This document shows, piece by piece, positions 33,316 through 44,078 of a stretch of 64,000 bases of DNA. Position numbers and translations under genes: made by a program. How positions within the stretch are numbered: the first letter of the stretch is position 1; every line of letters starts with the position of its first letter. The notes under the pieces are model-generated. The model was not told where the DNA came from and did no database searches. It was given only the letters and a program-made list of their open reading frames with translations. Origin of the DNA: Dehalococcoidia bacterium (GTDB lineage: Bacteria > Chloroflexota > Dehalococcoidia > UBA2979); the NCBI GenBank assembly GCA_009692725.1, contig SHYP01000003.1, positions 1 through 64,000 on the forward strand, read 5' to 3'.

Positions 33316-34622
33316 GCGAGGCCGTGGGGACGCCCGCGCTGCATCGGACGCTGGGGCTCTGGGGTACCACGGTCTCGGGCGTGGGGATCATCCTCGGTGC
33401 CGGGATCTACGTGCTCATCGGCGCAGCGGCCGCGGACGCCGGCGGCGCGCTGTGGGCGTCGTTCCTGATCGCCGCCGTGCTCGCCGGCGCGACCGGGCTC
33501 TCCTACGCCGAGCTGGCCGCGATGTTCCCGGAGGCGGGCGGCAGCGCGGCCTACGCGCGGGAGGCGTTCGGGCGGCGCGCGGGCTTCCTCGTGGGCTGGC
33601 TACTGCTAACTATGGTCGTGCTGGCCGCCGCGGCGGTAGCGATCGGCTTCGGCGGCTACGTCGACGACCTGCTGGGCCCCGACGTGCGCCCGTTCGCCGC
33701 GCTGCTGATCGCGGCCTGCGCCGTCGTCGTGTGGGCCGGCGTGCGCGAGACGGTCGCGATCGCCGTCGCTTTCACGCTGCTCGAGGCGGGCGGACTCGTG
33801 CTCGCGATCATCGTCGGGCTGCCGTACCTCGACCCCGGCGCGCTCGTCGATACGCCGCGGGGCGCGAGCGGGGTGATCGCCGCCGCGTCGCTCGTGTTCT
33901 TCGCCTTCACGGGCTTCGAGCAGATGGCGACGCTGGCAGAGGAGGCGCGCCGCCCCGAGTACACGATCCCGCGCGCGATGCTGCTGGCGATCGCCATCAC
34001 GACCACGCTCTACCTGCTCGTCGCGGTGACCGCGGTCTCCGTGATCCCGTGGCCGGAGCTGGCCGGCGACGCCGCGCCGCTGGCCGATGTCGTGCGGCGC
34101 GCGGCGAGCGACCGGGCGGGCGACGGGCTGGCGGCGATCGCGCTGTTCGCGACGGCGAACACGGTGCTGATGCTGCTCGCCACCGGCGCGCGGCTCGCGT
34201 GGGGGATGGCGCGTCGCGGGCTGCTGCCGCCGCCGTTCGGCCGCCTCGACGCGCGGCGCCACACGCCCTGGTTCGCGACGGCCGCGGTGAGCGGCGCGGC
34301 GCTCGCGTTCGCGCTGTCGGGCGACATCGGCCGCGTCGCGCAGCTCACGAACGTGACGATCTTCGTGGCGTTCATCGTCGTGAACGCCGCGCTGGTGGCG
34401 CTGCGGCTGCGGCGGCCGCACGCCGTGCGTCCGTTCCGCATCGGCGGCAACGTGCGCGGGGTGCCGCTGACGGCGCTCGTCGGCGGCGGCGCGGCGGCGG
34501 TGCTGCTGGCGGGCGCGGACCCGCTCGTGCTGGTCGCGGGCGGCGGGCTGCTGCTCGCCGGCCTCGGCGTGTCCGTGATCGCGCTGCGGCACGAGCTCGC
34601 GCCCGCGGACGCCGCCACGTGA
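33312..34622 (+). CDS. APC-superfamily amino acid permease
   Basis: A 436-residue transporter with about twelve hydrophobic helices. SGVGIILGAGIYVLIG in helix 1 and the PEAGGSAAYAREAFGRRAGFLVGW stretch are classic for the amino acid/polyamine family; FFAFTGFEQMATLAEEARRPEYTIPRA matches the loop after helix 6. Substrate is not determinable. Its GTG overlaps the Lon stop and its stop overlaps the next start, so protease, permease and HAD protein are made together. Confidence 0.88.
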   Translation: MSEAVGTPALHRTLGLWGTTVSGVGIILGAGIYVLIGAAAADAGGALWASFLIAAVLAGATGLSYAELAAMFPEAGGSAAYAREAFGRRAGFLVGWLLLTMVVLAAAAVAIGFGGYVDDLLGPDVRPFAALLIAACAVVVWAGVRETVAIAVAFTLLEAGGLVLAIIVGLPYLDPGALVDTPRGASGVIAAASLVFFAFTGFEQMATLAEEARRPEYTIPRAMLLAIAITTTLYLLVAVTAVSVIPWPELAGDAAPLADVVRRAASDRAGDGLAAIALFATANTVLMLLATGARLAWGMARRGLLPPPFGRLDARRHTPWFATAAVSGAALAFALSGDIGRVAQLTNVTIFVAFIVVNAALVALRLRRPHAVRPFRIGGNVRGVPLTALVGGGAAAVLLAGADPLVLVAGGGLLLAGLGVSVIALRHELAPADAAT

Positions 34623-35173
34623 ACGACACGCGCCCGTTCGTCACGCTGGACCTCGATGGCGTGATCTGCAGCCCGCCGTTCGGGGTGAACGTCGGCATCA
34701 GCACGCGCTTCCTGGACGCCGACGCGGCGCCCGCGCCGGCGCGCGTGCCGCCGCACGCGCTCTCGCGCATCGCCGACCGCCTGCGCTTCGACTTCCGCCG
34801 CCCGCTGCCGGAGGCGGCGGCCGCGCTGCGCGAGCTGCAATCGATGCGCCGCATCGTGCTGCTCACCGGACGGCGCACGAGCCCGGAGCGCTGGCTGCGC
34901 CGCCACGGCCTGGCCGACGCGATCGAGCGCGTGGTGATCAACGACACGCCAATGCGCAGCCCGCATTTCAAGCTCGCGCTGCTCGCGCAGCTCGCGCCCC
35001 GCGAGCACGTCGACGACGACGGGCGCACGGCGCAGCTGCTGGCGGAGCGGTCGGCGGTGCGCGTGTACCTGCGCGACTGGCCGCGCAATCGCGATGCGCA
35101 GTACGCGGCGGGCGTCGAGCGCATCGCGGACCTGGCGGCGTTCGTGCGGCTCGTAGGCGCGGGCGAGGCGTAA
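34619..35173 (+). CDS. HAD-like phosphatase-type protein
   Basis: A 184-residue protein starting with a GTG inside the permease stop (GTGA). The HAD motif I TLDLDGVI is present, with Thr of motif II in VLLTGRR and an acidic motif (EHVDDDGRTAQLL) near the expected motif IV. The cap insertion is small. It could be a nucleotidase or small-molecule phosphatase. It converges on the monophosphatase gene seven bases away. Confidence 0.75.
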   Translation: MNDTRPFVTLDLDGVICSPPFGVNVGISTRFLDADAAPAPARVPPHALSRIADRLRFDFRRPLPEAAAALRELQSMRRIVLLTGRRTSPERWLRRHGLADAIERVVINDTPMRSPHFKLALLAQLAPREHVDDDGRTAQLLAERSAVRVYLRDWPRNRDAQYAAGVERIADLAAFVRLVGAGEA

Positions 35174-35180
35174 TGCGGGG

Positions 35181-35978
35181 CTAGAAGCGCGCGCCGAGGC
35201 TGCGCAGCAGCTCGCGGCAGGAGTCCGGCGCGCCGGCCGCATACGGCGGGATGTGCACCTGTTGCGGCGAGAGCTGGAGCGCGCGGCCGTTGAGGCGCAT
35301 CAGCCCGCCGCCCGTGGCAGCGAGCACCGCCGTCCCGCCTGCGACGTCCCACACCGAGCGCGGGCCGGTGGACAGGTACACGTCCGCGCTGCCGTCCGCG
35401 GCGTGCGCAAGCTTCACTGCCGCCGAACCGCACGGATACACGTCGAAGGGGATGTGCACGTGCACGCGCTTGCGTTCGTAGTCGTGGCGCGAGACCACGA
35501 CGCGCCGAACGGCGCCGGCCGCGAGCGGCGGGATGGGCACGCCGTCGCGACGCGCTTCACAGCGCCCGTCGACGATGAGCCCGGACAGCACCGAGCGCTC
35601 GGTCGGCAGCCCGACGGCGCCGAGCACGAGCCGGTCGTCGACGAACAGCCCGACGGTCACGCCGAACTCCGCGAGCCCCCGCACGAACTCGCGCGTGCCA
35701 TCGAGCGGGTCCACCACCCACGTCGGCTCACCGTGGATCAGCGGGGCGATCTGCTCGGACTCCTCGGACAGCCAGTGCGCGCCGTGCAGGAGCGGCATCA
35801 GCCGCTCGTGCAACACCTCGTCGGCGGCGTAGTCGGCCTCGGTGACCGGGCCTTCGCCATCCTCCTTGTGGCGCACGCGCACGCTCCCGCGCTCGCGCAC
35901 CGCCATGATCGCCTCACCGGCCGCGAGCACGGCGGACTCCATGCCGCTGCGCAACGCGTCGAAATCGAGCTCACCCAC
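35181..35978 (-). CDS. Inositol-monophosphatase-family phosphatase
   Basis: A 265-residue enzyme with the metal-binding set of this family: Glu in SEESEQ, WVVDPLDGTREF, and SVWDVAGGTAVLAATGG. Members hydrolyse inositol phosphates, histidinol phosphate, fructose bisphosphate or PAP; the REFVRG insert after DPLDGT is most like CysQ or HisN types, but the substrate cannot be set. It starts at GTG 35978. Confidence 0.85.
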   Translation of the reverse strand: MGELDFDALRSGMESAVLAAGEAIMAVRERGSVRVRHKEDGEGPVTEADYAADEVLHERLMPLLHGAHWLSEESEQIAPLIHGEPTWVVDPLDGTREFVRGLAEFGVTVGLFVDDRLVLGAVGLPTERSVLSGLIVDGRCEARRDGVPIPPLAAGAVRRVVVSRHDYERKRVHVHIPFDVYPCGSAAVKLAHAADGSADVYLSTGPRSVWDVAGGTAVLAATGGGLMRLNGRALQLSPQQVHIPPYAAGAPDSCRELLRSLGARF

Positions 35979-36038
35979 ACACCCTCCCGCGGCGTTCCTG
36001 CATCGATGCTACGCCGTTCGCGGCGGGCGCACCCTGAG

Positions 36039-36069
36039 GGCGCCCCCCGGGGGGGGGCTGCGGGGCGCC
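36039..36069 (-). terminator. Hairpin with a C6-G9 core
   Basis: GGCGCCCC (36039-36046) pairs with GGGGCGCC (36062-36069), with a run of nine G between. It lies just after the stop of the leftward solute-binding protein gene. Confidence 0.55.
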
Positions 36070-36071
36070 GC

Positions 36072-37652
36072 TCAGGCGCGCGGGTCGGTGGCGGGGTCTA
36101 GGAACCAGCGGGAGGCGAGCCAACCATCGTTGAACTCGAACGCGTCGAAGTCGTACCCGCGGAGGTTGGGCGGGAGCAGCACGTACTCGTGCTGGGCCGA
36201 GATTGGCAGGAGCGCGGGCACCTGCTGGAGCAGCTCGCGCTGCGCCGCCCGGGAGCGCTCCGCGCGCCGCCGCGGGTCGAGCTCCGCGAACGCCTGGCGC
36301 GCCGCGACATCGAACGCCGGCGCGGAGTAGCCCCACCAGGAGAAGGTGCCGCTGAGCCCGCCGGCCATGTGCAGCCGCAGCCCGACGTCGGCCGTGCGCA
36401 TGGCGTCGAGCTCCACGAGGCCGACCTCGAAGTCCCCGGTGTGCACCAGCGCCTCCCAGTCGGCGGGGGGCAGCACGCGCAGCGCAGGCGCGAAGCCGCC
36501 TGCGCGCAGCTGCTCCGCGATTGCCTCGCCGACGGATCGCACCGTGGCGCGCGTCGAGGTCTCGAGCGCGAAGGCGAGGCCTTCGTGCCCCGCGGCCGCG
36601 AGCAGCGCGCGTGCCTCGGACGGCCGGTGCGCGTACAGCGGGTGCCGCGCGAGCTCGGCGGCTGGCAGCGCGTCGAGGCCGTGAGCGGGGCCGACCGGCC
36701 CGCTCACCGTGCCGTCGTGCAGTTCGAGCAGGCGCGCGCGATCGAGCGAGAGCGCGACGGCGCGACGCACGCGCTCGTCCTGGAACGCGGGCACGTGGCG
36801 GACGGCGCGGCCGCCCTTTTGCGGCAGCAGCGAGAGCCCGAGCGCGAGCATGCGCCGCGACGCGCGCCGCACGAGCACCTGGCCGCTCGGCGTCTCCGGT
36901 CGCCCGCCCTCGGGCGCCAGCATGTGCAGCTCGGGCACCGCAGTGCGCTGCGCCGGCCCGGTTGCGGTGGCACCGGGCGCGACGGTGAGCTGCGCGAGCA
37001 GCGGCTGACGCGCCCGGTGGAACAGCGGGTGCGGGAGCAGCGTGACGCCGCGCCGCTCGGCAGCCGCCGGCACGAACGGGCCGCTGCCGAGCGGCGCCTC
37101 GACGGCCGCGGAGCGCCCGGCGGAGCGGATGCCGGCCGCGGCGGCGTCGGCGAGGTGATCGAACAGCAGGCTGAACGGCGCGCGCAGGCGCAGCACGAGC
37201 GTGCGGGCGTCCGGGGCTTCGACGCGCTCCAGCACCTGCGCGAAGACGAACTCGCCGGCCGCGGCGCGCTCCGCGAACTCGCGGCGCACCTCGTCGGCGG
37301 TGATCGCGGCCGCCATGCCGTTGGCGTCGGGGTGGAAGCGCAGGTTCGGGCGCAAGCGCACACGCACCACGAGCGGTTCGGCGAGCTCGATGGACTCCGC
37401 GAGGTCGCCGTAGAGGCGTCCGCTGCGCGGGTCCAGCGCAACGAGGCAGGCGTAGACGAGCGGCGGCGGCAGCTCGCGCTCGCGGCTGCCAGGCGGCAGC
37501 GCGATCGCGAGCTCGCCCTGACGTCGCTGGCCGGGCGGCCGCGGGTCGCGCGCAAGCATCGAATCGCCGCCGGAGCACGCGGCGAGCAGCGCGGCACCCG
37601 CGCTCAGCCGCAGCAGGTCCCGGCGAGCGTAGCGACGGTGAACGTGGGACAT
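36072..37652 (-). CDS. Family 5 ABC-transporter solute-binding lipoprotein
   Basis: A 526-residue peptide/nickel-type (SBP_bac_5) binding protein. The N-terminus RRDLLRLSAGAALLAAC has a twin-arginine-like pair and a lipobox Cys, so it is probably exported folded and lipid-anchored. LYGDLAESIEL, FHPDANG, LGSGPF and the VRRAVALSLDRARLL stretch follow the family order. No ABC permease or ATPase gene is adjacent, so it is an orphan receptor or works with distant subunits. Start at ATG 37652; 92 bp of divergent promoter space lies upstream. Confidence 0.8.
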   Translation of the reverse strand: MSHVHRRYARRDLLRLSAGAALLAACSGGDSMLARDPRPPGQRRQGELAIALPPGSRERELPPPLVYACLVALDPRSGRLYGDLAESIELAEPLVVRVRLRPNLRFHPDANGMAAAITADEVRREFAERAAAGEFVFAQVLERVEAPDARTLVLRLRAPFSLLFDHLADAAAAGIRSAGRSAAVEAPLGSGPFVPAAAERRGVTLLPHPLFHRARQPLLAQLTVAPGATATGPAQRTAVPELHMLAPEGGRPETPSGQVLVRRASRRMLALGLSLLPQKGGRAVRHVPAFQDERVRRAVALSLDRARLLELHDGTVSGPVGPAHGLDALPAAELARHPLYAHRPSEARALLAAAGHEGLAFALETSTRATVRSVGEAIAEQLRAGGFAPALRVLPPADWEALVHTGDFEVGLVELDAMRTADVGLRLHMAGGLSGTFSWWGYSAPAFDVAARQAFAELDPRRRAERSRAAQRELLQQVPALLPISAQHEYVLLPPNLRGYDFDAFEFNDGWLASRWFLDPATDPRA

Positions 37653-37744
37653 GCAACCCCGGAGGCTGGGGACCGCTGGGCGAACTCGATCGTACGGGCG
37701 CGCGGCGCGTGTCGCCAGCGCGTGCGCAGCGTACGCTCGCTGCG

Positions 37745-38293
37745 ATGATTGCCGACCGCCCGAAGCCACGCAGCACGTGGCGCGTCCTGCTCGTGCTGGT
37801 GCTCGCCCTCGCGCTGGGGGTGACGGCGGTGGGCGCGTGCGTCGCGGCGTACGTCGGCAGCGCGCCGGAGCGCACCGTCGAGGTGCCGATCGCCGAGCTC
37901 GAGCCCGGCAGGCCGCGCTTCTTTCCGCTGCCGGTGTTTGGCGCGGACGCGTCGGGCCAGACCCATGGCGTGTGGGTCGTGCGATTCGCGCCGGGCGGAG
38001 GGCGCGAAGACGTGGTGTTCGCCTTCGACGGACGCGCGCCAGGTAGCGGCTGCGGACTCGAGTGGCGCGCGTTGCTCCAAGTTGGGGCGGAGACGGGCGC
38101 CTTTCGCGATCGGTGCTCCGCGGGGGTCTATAACATCTTCGGCGCCGGCCTGATCGCGCCCGACGCCCCCGACCTCAAGCGCTACCGCACCGTGCTGAGT
38201 CGAGAAACGGCGACCGTGCACATCGGACTCACCGAGGCGGGACCATTCCTACTGACGCCGACACCCAGGGCAACGGTTATCCCGGCGCCCTGA
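37745..38293 (+). CDS. Membrane-anchored protein with a degenerate Rieske-like domain
   Basis: A 182-residue protein: cytoplasmic basic start, one membrane helix (about residues 13-36), then an external domain. The part SGCGLEWRALL...FRDRCSAGVYNIFGAGLIAPDAPDLKRY follows the layout of Rieske proteins (C-x-W, CPCHGS-x-YD, GPAPRPL-x-Y), but the cluster-binding His and half the Cys residues are replaced, so it should not hold a 2Fe-2S cluster. A Cys pair could form a disulfide. It is divergent from the solute-binding protein and convergent with sufT. The Rieske relation is tentative. Confidence 0.55.
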   Translation: MIADRPKPRSTWRVLLVLVLALALGVTAVGACVAAYVGSAPERTVEVPIAELEPGRPRFFPLPVFGADASGQTHGVWVVRFAPGGGREDVVFAFDGRAPGSGCGLEWRALLQVGAETGAFRDRCSAGVYNIFGAGLIAPDAPDLKRYRTVLSRETATVHIGLTEAGPFLLTPTPRATVIPAP

Positions 38294-38294
38294 G

Positions 38295-38624
38295 CTACCA
38301 GATGCCGAGCGCCAGCTTCACCTCGTCGGAGGCCATCGTGCGGGGGTCCCAGGGCGGATCCCACACGAGGTTGACCTCGACATCCTCGACGCCGTCGAGC
38401 TGGGTCAGCAGGTGGTACGCTTGGCCCTGGATCATCGGGCCGATCGGGCACGCGGGCGTGGTAAGCGTGAGGTCGATCGTCACGACGCCGTAGTCGTCGA
38501 TGTCGATGTGGTAGACGAGCCCGAGGTCGACGATGCTCATGTGCAGCTCGGGGTCCTGCACCTGGCGGACCACCTCGCGCAGCTCGTCGACGCTGGGGCG
38601 CTGTTCGGTCTCGGTCTCGGCCAT
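38295..38624 (-). CDS. sufT: SufT-like MIP18/DUF59 Fe-S maturation protein
   Basis: A 109-residue MIP18-family protein with ELREVVRQVQDPELHMSIVDLGLVYHIDI, TTPACPIGPMI with its conserved Cys, and VWDPPWDP. Family members help carry Fe-S clusters to target proteins. It is the last gene of the suf operon, and its ATG overlaps the sufU stop by one base (TGATG). Confidence 0.88.
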   Translation of the reverse strand: MAETETEQRPSVDELREVVRQVQDPELHMSIVDLGLVYHIDIDDYGVVTIDLTLTTPACPIGPMIQGQAYHLLTQLDGVEDVEVNLVWDPPWDPRTMASDEVKLALGIW

Positions 38625-39094
38625 CAGAGGCTCCTCTCGTCGGTCGTGACGGCGGCGGGGGCGCCGCGCTTATCTGCCAGCGCCTGCTCGAGCGTCTTCC
38701 ACCCGAGCGAGGCGCATTTCACGCGCACGGGGAACTTGGCGACGCCAGCCAGCGCCTCGAGGTCGCCGAAGTCTGCGGCAGGCGGGGGGTCGCCCTCGAT
38801 CATCATGCGCTGGAAGTCGCCCACCGCGGCGAGTGCCGCCTCGGCGGCGCGGCCTTTGACGTACTCGGTCATGAGCGAGCTCGACGCCTGCGAGATCGAG
38901 CAGCCGTGGCCGCTGAAGGCGATGTCGGCGACGCGGCCGTCGCCGTCGAGTGTGAGCTCGAGGTGCACCTCGTCGCCGCAGAGCGGGTTCGCGCCATCGG
39001 CGGAGTGCGTGGCGCCGGGCACGTGCCCGGCGTTGCGCGGACTGCGGTAGTGCTCGAGCAGGATCTCGCGGTAGAGCTCTTCGAGGTCAGACAC
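38624..39094 (-). CDS. sufU: SufU zinc-dependent sulfur-transfer/scaffold protein
   Basis: A 156-residue IscU/SufU-type protein. Three conserved Cys are seen in NPLCGDE, GHGCSISQAS and VKCASLGW, with the SufU-specific insertion before the third. SufU accepts sulfur from SufS. The GTG at 39094 overlaps the sufS stop by eight bases, placing the start just before DLEELYREIL, where homologues begin. Confidence 0.92.
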   Translation of the reverse strand: MSDLEELYREILLEHYRSPRNAGHVPGATHSADGANPLCGDEVHLELTLDGDGRVADIAFSGHGCSISQASSSLMTEYVKGRAAEAALAAVGDFQRMMIEGDPPPAADFGDLEALAGVAKFPVRVKCASLGWKTLEQALADKRGAPAAVTTDERSL

Positions 39095-40334
39095 GCACGC
39101 GCCCAAAGAAGCGTACCGCGTCGTGCACAGCCGCGACGAGCGCGTCCACCTCGGCGGGCGTGTTGTAGAGGTAGAACGACGCGCGCGCGGTGGCGGCGAT
39201 GCCCAGATGCTGCATCACGGGCTGTGCGCAGTGGTGACCCGCGCGAATCGCGACGCCCGCGCCGTCCAGCACCTGGCCGATGTCGTGCGGGTGGATGCCA
39301 TCGAGGCCGAACGAGACCACGCCACCCCGCGCGTCGAGGTCGGCGGGCCCGTAGAGCGTGATGCCGGGCACGGCGGCGAGCCGGTCGACGGCGACGCCGA
39401 GCAGCTCGCGCTCGTGCCGGCGCACGGCGTCCATGCCGAGCGCGGCGAGGTAGTCGATGGCGGCGCTGAAGGCGATCACGTCGGCGATGTTCGGCGTGCC
39501 AGCCTCGAACTTGTACGGGACCGCGTTCCACGTCGAACGTTCCATGGACACAGTGAGGATCATGTCGCCGCCGCCCAGGAAGGGCGGCATCGCCTCCAGC
39601 AGCTCGCCGCGCGCCCAGAGCACGCCGACGCCGGTGGGGCCGAGCATCTTGTGCGCGGAGAACACGAGGAAGTCCGCGCCGAGCGCCGCCACGTCCGTGG
39701 GCAGGTGCGGCACGCTCTGCGCGCCATCGACCAGCACGACCGCGCCGTGCTGGTGCGCGAGCGCGGCCAGCTCCGCGACCGGCACGATGGTGCCGAGCGC
39801 GTTCGACATCTGCGTGATGGCGAGCAGCTTCGTGCGCGGGCCAATGATGCGGCGCGCCTCCGCCATGTCGAGCGTGCCGTCATCGCACATCGGCACGTAG
39901 CGCAGCACCACGCCGTGCTGGTCGCGCAGCAGCTGCCACGGCACGATGTTCGAGTGGTGCTCGAGCTCGGTGATCACGACCTCGTCCCCGGCCTCGAGGA
40001 AGGCGCGGCCGTACGAGTGGGCGACGAGGTTGATCGCCTCCGTCGTGTTGCGCGTGAACACGATCTCCTCAGGCGCGCGCGCGCCGATGAAGGCGGCAAC
40101 GCGCGCGCGCGCCGACTCGTACGCGACGGTCGCCTCCTGCGACAGCGTGTGCACGCCGCGATGGATGTTCGCGTTGTAGTCGCGGTAGTAGCGCGTCAGC
40201 TCGGCGATCACCTGCACGGGCTTCTGCGAGGTGGCTGCGTTGTCGAGGTAGACGAGCGGTTTGCCGTTCACCTCCCGACGCAGGATCGGGAAGTCCCGGC
40301 GGATCGCGTCCTGGTCCCACTCGCGGGTGCTCAC
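39087..40334 (-). CDS. sufS: Cysteine desulfurase SufS
   Basis: A 415-residue PLP enzyme that takes sulfur from cysteine for Fe-S assembly. YLDNAATSQKP at the N-terminus, TEAINLVAHSYG, DGAQSVPH, the PLP Lys in VFSAHKMLGPTG, and the active Cys in IRAGHHCAQP are all in place. GTG start at 40334 overlaps the Rieske-gene stop (GTGA). Confidence 0.96.
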   Translation of the reverse strand: MSTREWDQDAIRRDFPILRREVNGKPLVYLDNAATSQKPVQVIAELTRYYRDYNANIHRGVHTLSQEATVAYESARARVAAFIGARAPEEIVFTRNTTEAINLVAHSYGRAFLEAGDEVVITELEHHSNIVPWQLLRDQHGVVLRYVPMCDDGTLDMAEARRIIGPRTKLLAITQMSNALGTIVPVAELAALAHQHGAVVLVDGAQSVPHLPTDVAALGADFLVFSAHKMLGPTGVGVLWARGELLEAMPPFLGGGDMILTVSMERSTWNAVPYKFEAGTPNIADVIAFSAAIDYLAALGMDAVRRHERELLGVAVDRLAAVPGITLYGPADLDARGGVVSFGLDGIHPHDIGQVLDGAGVAIRAGHHCAQPVMQHLGIAATARASFYLYNTPAEVDALVAAVHDAVRFFGRVRV

Positions 40335-40654
40335 GGCAGCCGTCCTTCATCGCAGTCGATGTAGAGCGCGTCCCCGTCCACGGTCACGGGATACGCGCGC
40401 ACGCTGTGCACGGCGGGCAGCGTCAGCACGCGCCCCGAGCGCGCGTCGAAGGCGGCGCCGTGGCGCGGACAGACGATGCGCCCGCCGCGCAGCGTGCCCT
40501 CGCCGAGCGGGCCGTTATCGTGCGTGCAAACGTTGTCGATCGCGTACAGCACGCCGTCGACGTTCGCGAGCGCGAGCGAGCGGCCGTCGCACGCGACGAC
40601 GCGGAGCGCGCCCGGTGGCACGTCCGCGAGCGCGGCGACGCGCTCCCGGCTCAC
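40331..40654 (-). CDS. Rieske-type [2Fe-2S] ferredoxin
   Basis: A 107-residue soluble Rieske protein. CTHDNGPLG and CPRHGAAFD supply the C-x-H and C-x2-H cluster ligands. It lies between sufD and sufS with GTGA overlaps at both ends, a position often seen for non-haem-oxygenase-type ferredoxins in suf operons. It may deliver electrons to cluster assembly. Confidence 0.92.
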   Translation of the reverse strand: MSRERVAALADVPPGALRVVACDGRSLALANVDGVLYAIDNVCTHDNGPLGEGTLRGGRIVCPRHGAAFDARSGRVLTLPAVHSVRAYPVTVDGDALYIDCDEGRLP

Positions 40655-41847
40655 AGCGCCGCCGTCGCGAGCTTGGCGGCGACGCGGTCGTCGAGCTGCT
40701 CCGCCAGCCCCGGCAGCGGCAGCTCGCCAACCACCGAGTGGAAGAAGCCGGCGACGAGCAACTGGAGGGCTGTGCGCTGGTCGAGCCCGCGGCTCTCGAG
40801 ATAGAACAGCGCCTCCTGGTCGACCGGTCCGACCGTCGCGTGGTGGCCACAGCGCACGATGTTGGCCGTCAGGATCTCGAGCACCGGGTCGGAGTCCGCC
40901 TTCGCGGAGCCTGAGAGCAACAAGTTGTAGTTGGCCTGGTCCGCGTCGGCACCGATCGCCTCGGCGGCGACGCGTGTGATGCCGTAGTAGACGGAGCGCG
41001 CGGCGCCCGCGAGCGCGGCCTTCACCTCGACGACCGAAGTGGTGCGCGGCGCGACGTGATCTTGCAGCGTGACGAAGTCGAAGTGCTGCGTGCCATCGCC
41101 GAGCACGACCGCGCGGATCGCCGAGTGCGCGCCCTCGCCGGCGAGCTCCACCTCGACCGTCTGCTTGAAGAGCGCGCCGCCGATGGCGAGCGCGGCCACC
41201 TGCAGGTCCGCGTCGCGCTCGAGGCGCGCGCGCACCCAGCTGAAGTCGCTGGTCGCGACGCCCCAGGCGTCGTCGATCAACAGGCGCACGCGCGAAGCGG
41301 GGCCGCCGATCACCTCGATCGCCCCGAACACGACGAGTCGCGCGTCCCCGGAGCTGAGCCGCAGCACGATCGTCGCCTCGCTGCGCTCCTCGGCGACGAT
41401 GAGCAGGCGCGGATAGATCGCCGCCTGCGTGAGCGCGCTCGCGTCGAGCGTGACGACGATGGGCTCTGCCGCCGCCGCGCCGCGCGGCAGGTGCACGAGC
41501 ACGCCGTCGCGCCATTGCGCCGCGTTCGCGGCCAGGAACTTGCCTTCGGTGGGCGGGAGCAGGCTGCCGAGGTGCGCGCGCACCACCTCGCGGTCGCCCG
41601 CCGCCGCGAGCGAGCCGACGTAGCCGCCAGCGGCGAGCGTGCCGCTGACCGTGAGCGGGATCGGCGCCGGGGTGAACGACGCGACGTCCAGCCCGGCCAG
41701 GTCCGTGTAGCGCCACGGGCGTAGCACGGGCGTGGGCGCCGGCAATGACGCGTAGGCGCGCGCGGCATCCTCGCGGCGTGTCGCGAGCCAGTCCGGCTCG
41801 CCGCGCTCGCGCGCCTCGGCGCCCGCGGCTTCGATCGCCTGGGTCAT
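40651..41847 (-). CDS. sufD: Fe-S assembly protein SufD
   Basis: A 398-residue SufB/D-family beta-helix protein. The region LRPWRYTDLAGLD near the start, then RSVYYGITRV and the C-terminal ILTANIVRCGHHATVGPVDQEALFYLESRGLDQRTALQLLVAGF are characteristic of SufD. It forms the SufBC2D complex that builds clusters, with SufC powering it. Twenty-seven bases follow the sufB stop. Confidence 0.93.
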   Translation of the reverse strand: MTQAIEAAGAEARERGEPDWLATRREDAARAYASLPAPTPVLRPWRYTDLAGLDVASFTPAPIPLTVSGTLAAGGYVGSLAAAGDREVVRAHLGSLLPPTEGKFLAANAAQWRDGVLVHLPRGAAAAEPIVVTLDASALTQAAIYPRLLIVAEERSEATIVLRLSSGDARLVVFGAIEVIGGPASRVRLLIDDAWGVATSDFSWVRARLERDADLQVAALAIGGALFKQTVEVELAGEGAHSAIRAVVLGDGTQHFDFVTLQDHVAPRTTSVVEVKAALAGAARSVYYGITRVAAEAIGADADQANYNLLLSGSAKADSDPVLEILTANIVRCGHHATVGPVDQEALFYLESRGLDQRTALQLLVAGFFHSVVGELPLPGLAEQLDDRVAAKLATAAL

Positions 41848-41874
41848 GCGTCCCTCTCGTTCATGGCTGCGCGA

Positions 41875-43289
<1,415 letters not shown>

Positions 43290-43290
<1 letters not shown>

Positions 43291-44078
43291 CAGGCACCTG
43301 CCTTCGCGGGCTCGCGGGTGAGTCCGAGCTCCTGGAGAATCGGGTCGTAGCCGTTGCGTTCGATCTGCTGGGCCAGCTCCGGCCCGCCCGAGCGGACGAT
43401 GCGCCCGCCCACCAGCACGTGGACCACGTCCGGGCGGATGTAATCCAGGATGCGCTGGTAGTGGGTGATGATCAGGATGCCCAGCTCCGGCCGGCGCAGC
43501 GCGTTCACGCCCTCTGCGACCGTGCGCAGCGCGTCCACGTCGAGGCCGGAGTCGGTCTCGTCGAGGATGGCGAGCTCCGGGCGCATCATGCCGAGCTGCA
43601 GGATCTCGGCGCGCTTCTTCTCGCCGCCGGAGAAGCCGTCGTTCACGTAGCGGCGCGCGAACGACTCGTCCATCTTCAGCTGCTCGAGCATGGCCCGCAT
43701 CTCCGCGAGGAACTCGCGCGCGGGCACGTCGGCACCGCGGCGCGCCTTCAGGGCGGCGCGCAGCAGGTTGACCATCGTCACGCCGGGGATCGCCGTGGGG
43801 TATTGGAAGGAGAGGAACATGCCTCCGCGCGCCCGCTGGTCGGGGCGCCAGGCGGTGATGTCCTCGCCCTTGAAGAAGACCTGCCCGCCGTCGACGCGAT
43901 ACGCGGGGCTGCCCGCGATGGCGCTGGCGAGCGTGCTCTTGCCGGAGCCGTTCGGGCCCATCAGCGCATGGATCTCGCCGGGCCGGACCACGAGGTCCAC
44001 GCCGCGCACGATCTTGATCTCGGGGTGCGCTCTCACGCTGACTTCCAGTCCGCGCACGTCGAGGATGGGGTCGCTCAT
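43290..44078 (-). CDS. sufC: Fe-S assembly ATPase SufC
   Basis: A 262-residue ABC-type ATPase. Walker [10 protein letters not shown], a Q-loop at [11 protein letters not shown], signature [11 protein letters not shown] and Walker [13 protein letters not shown] with the following H-loop ITHYQR. It drives conformational change in SufB-SufD. ATGA overlap with the regulator upstream. Confidence 0.97.
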
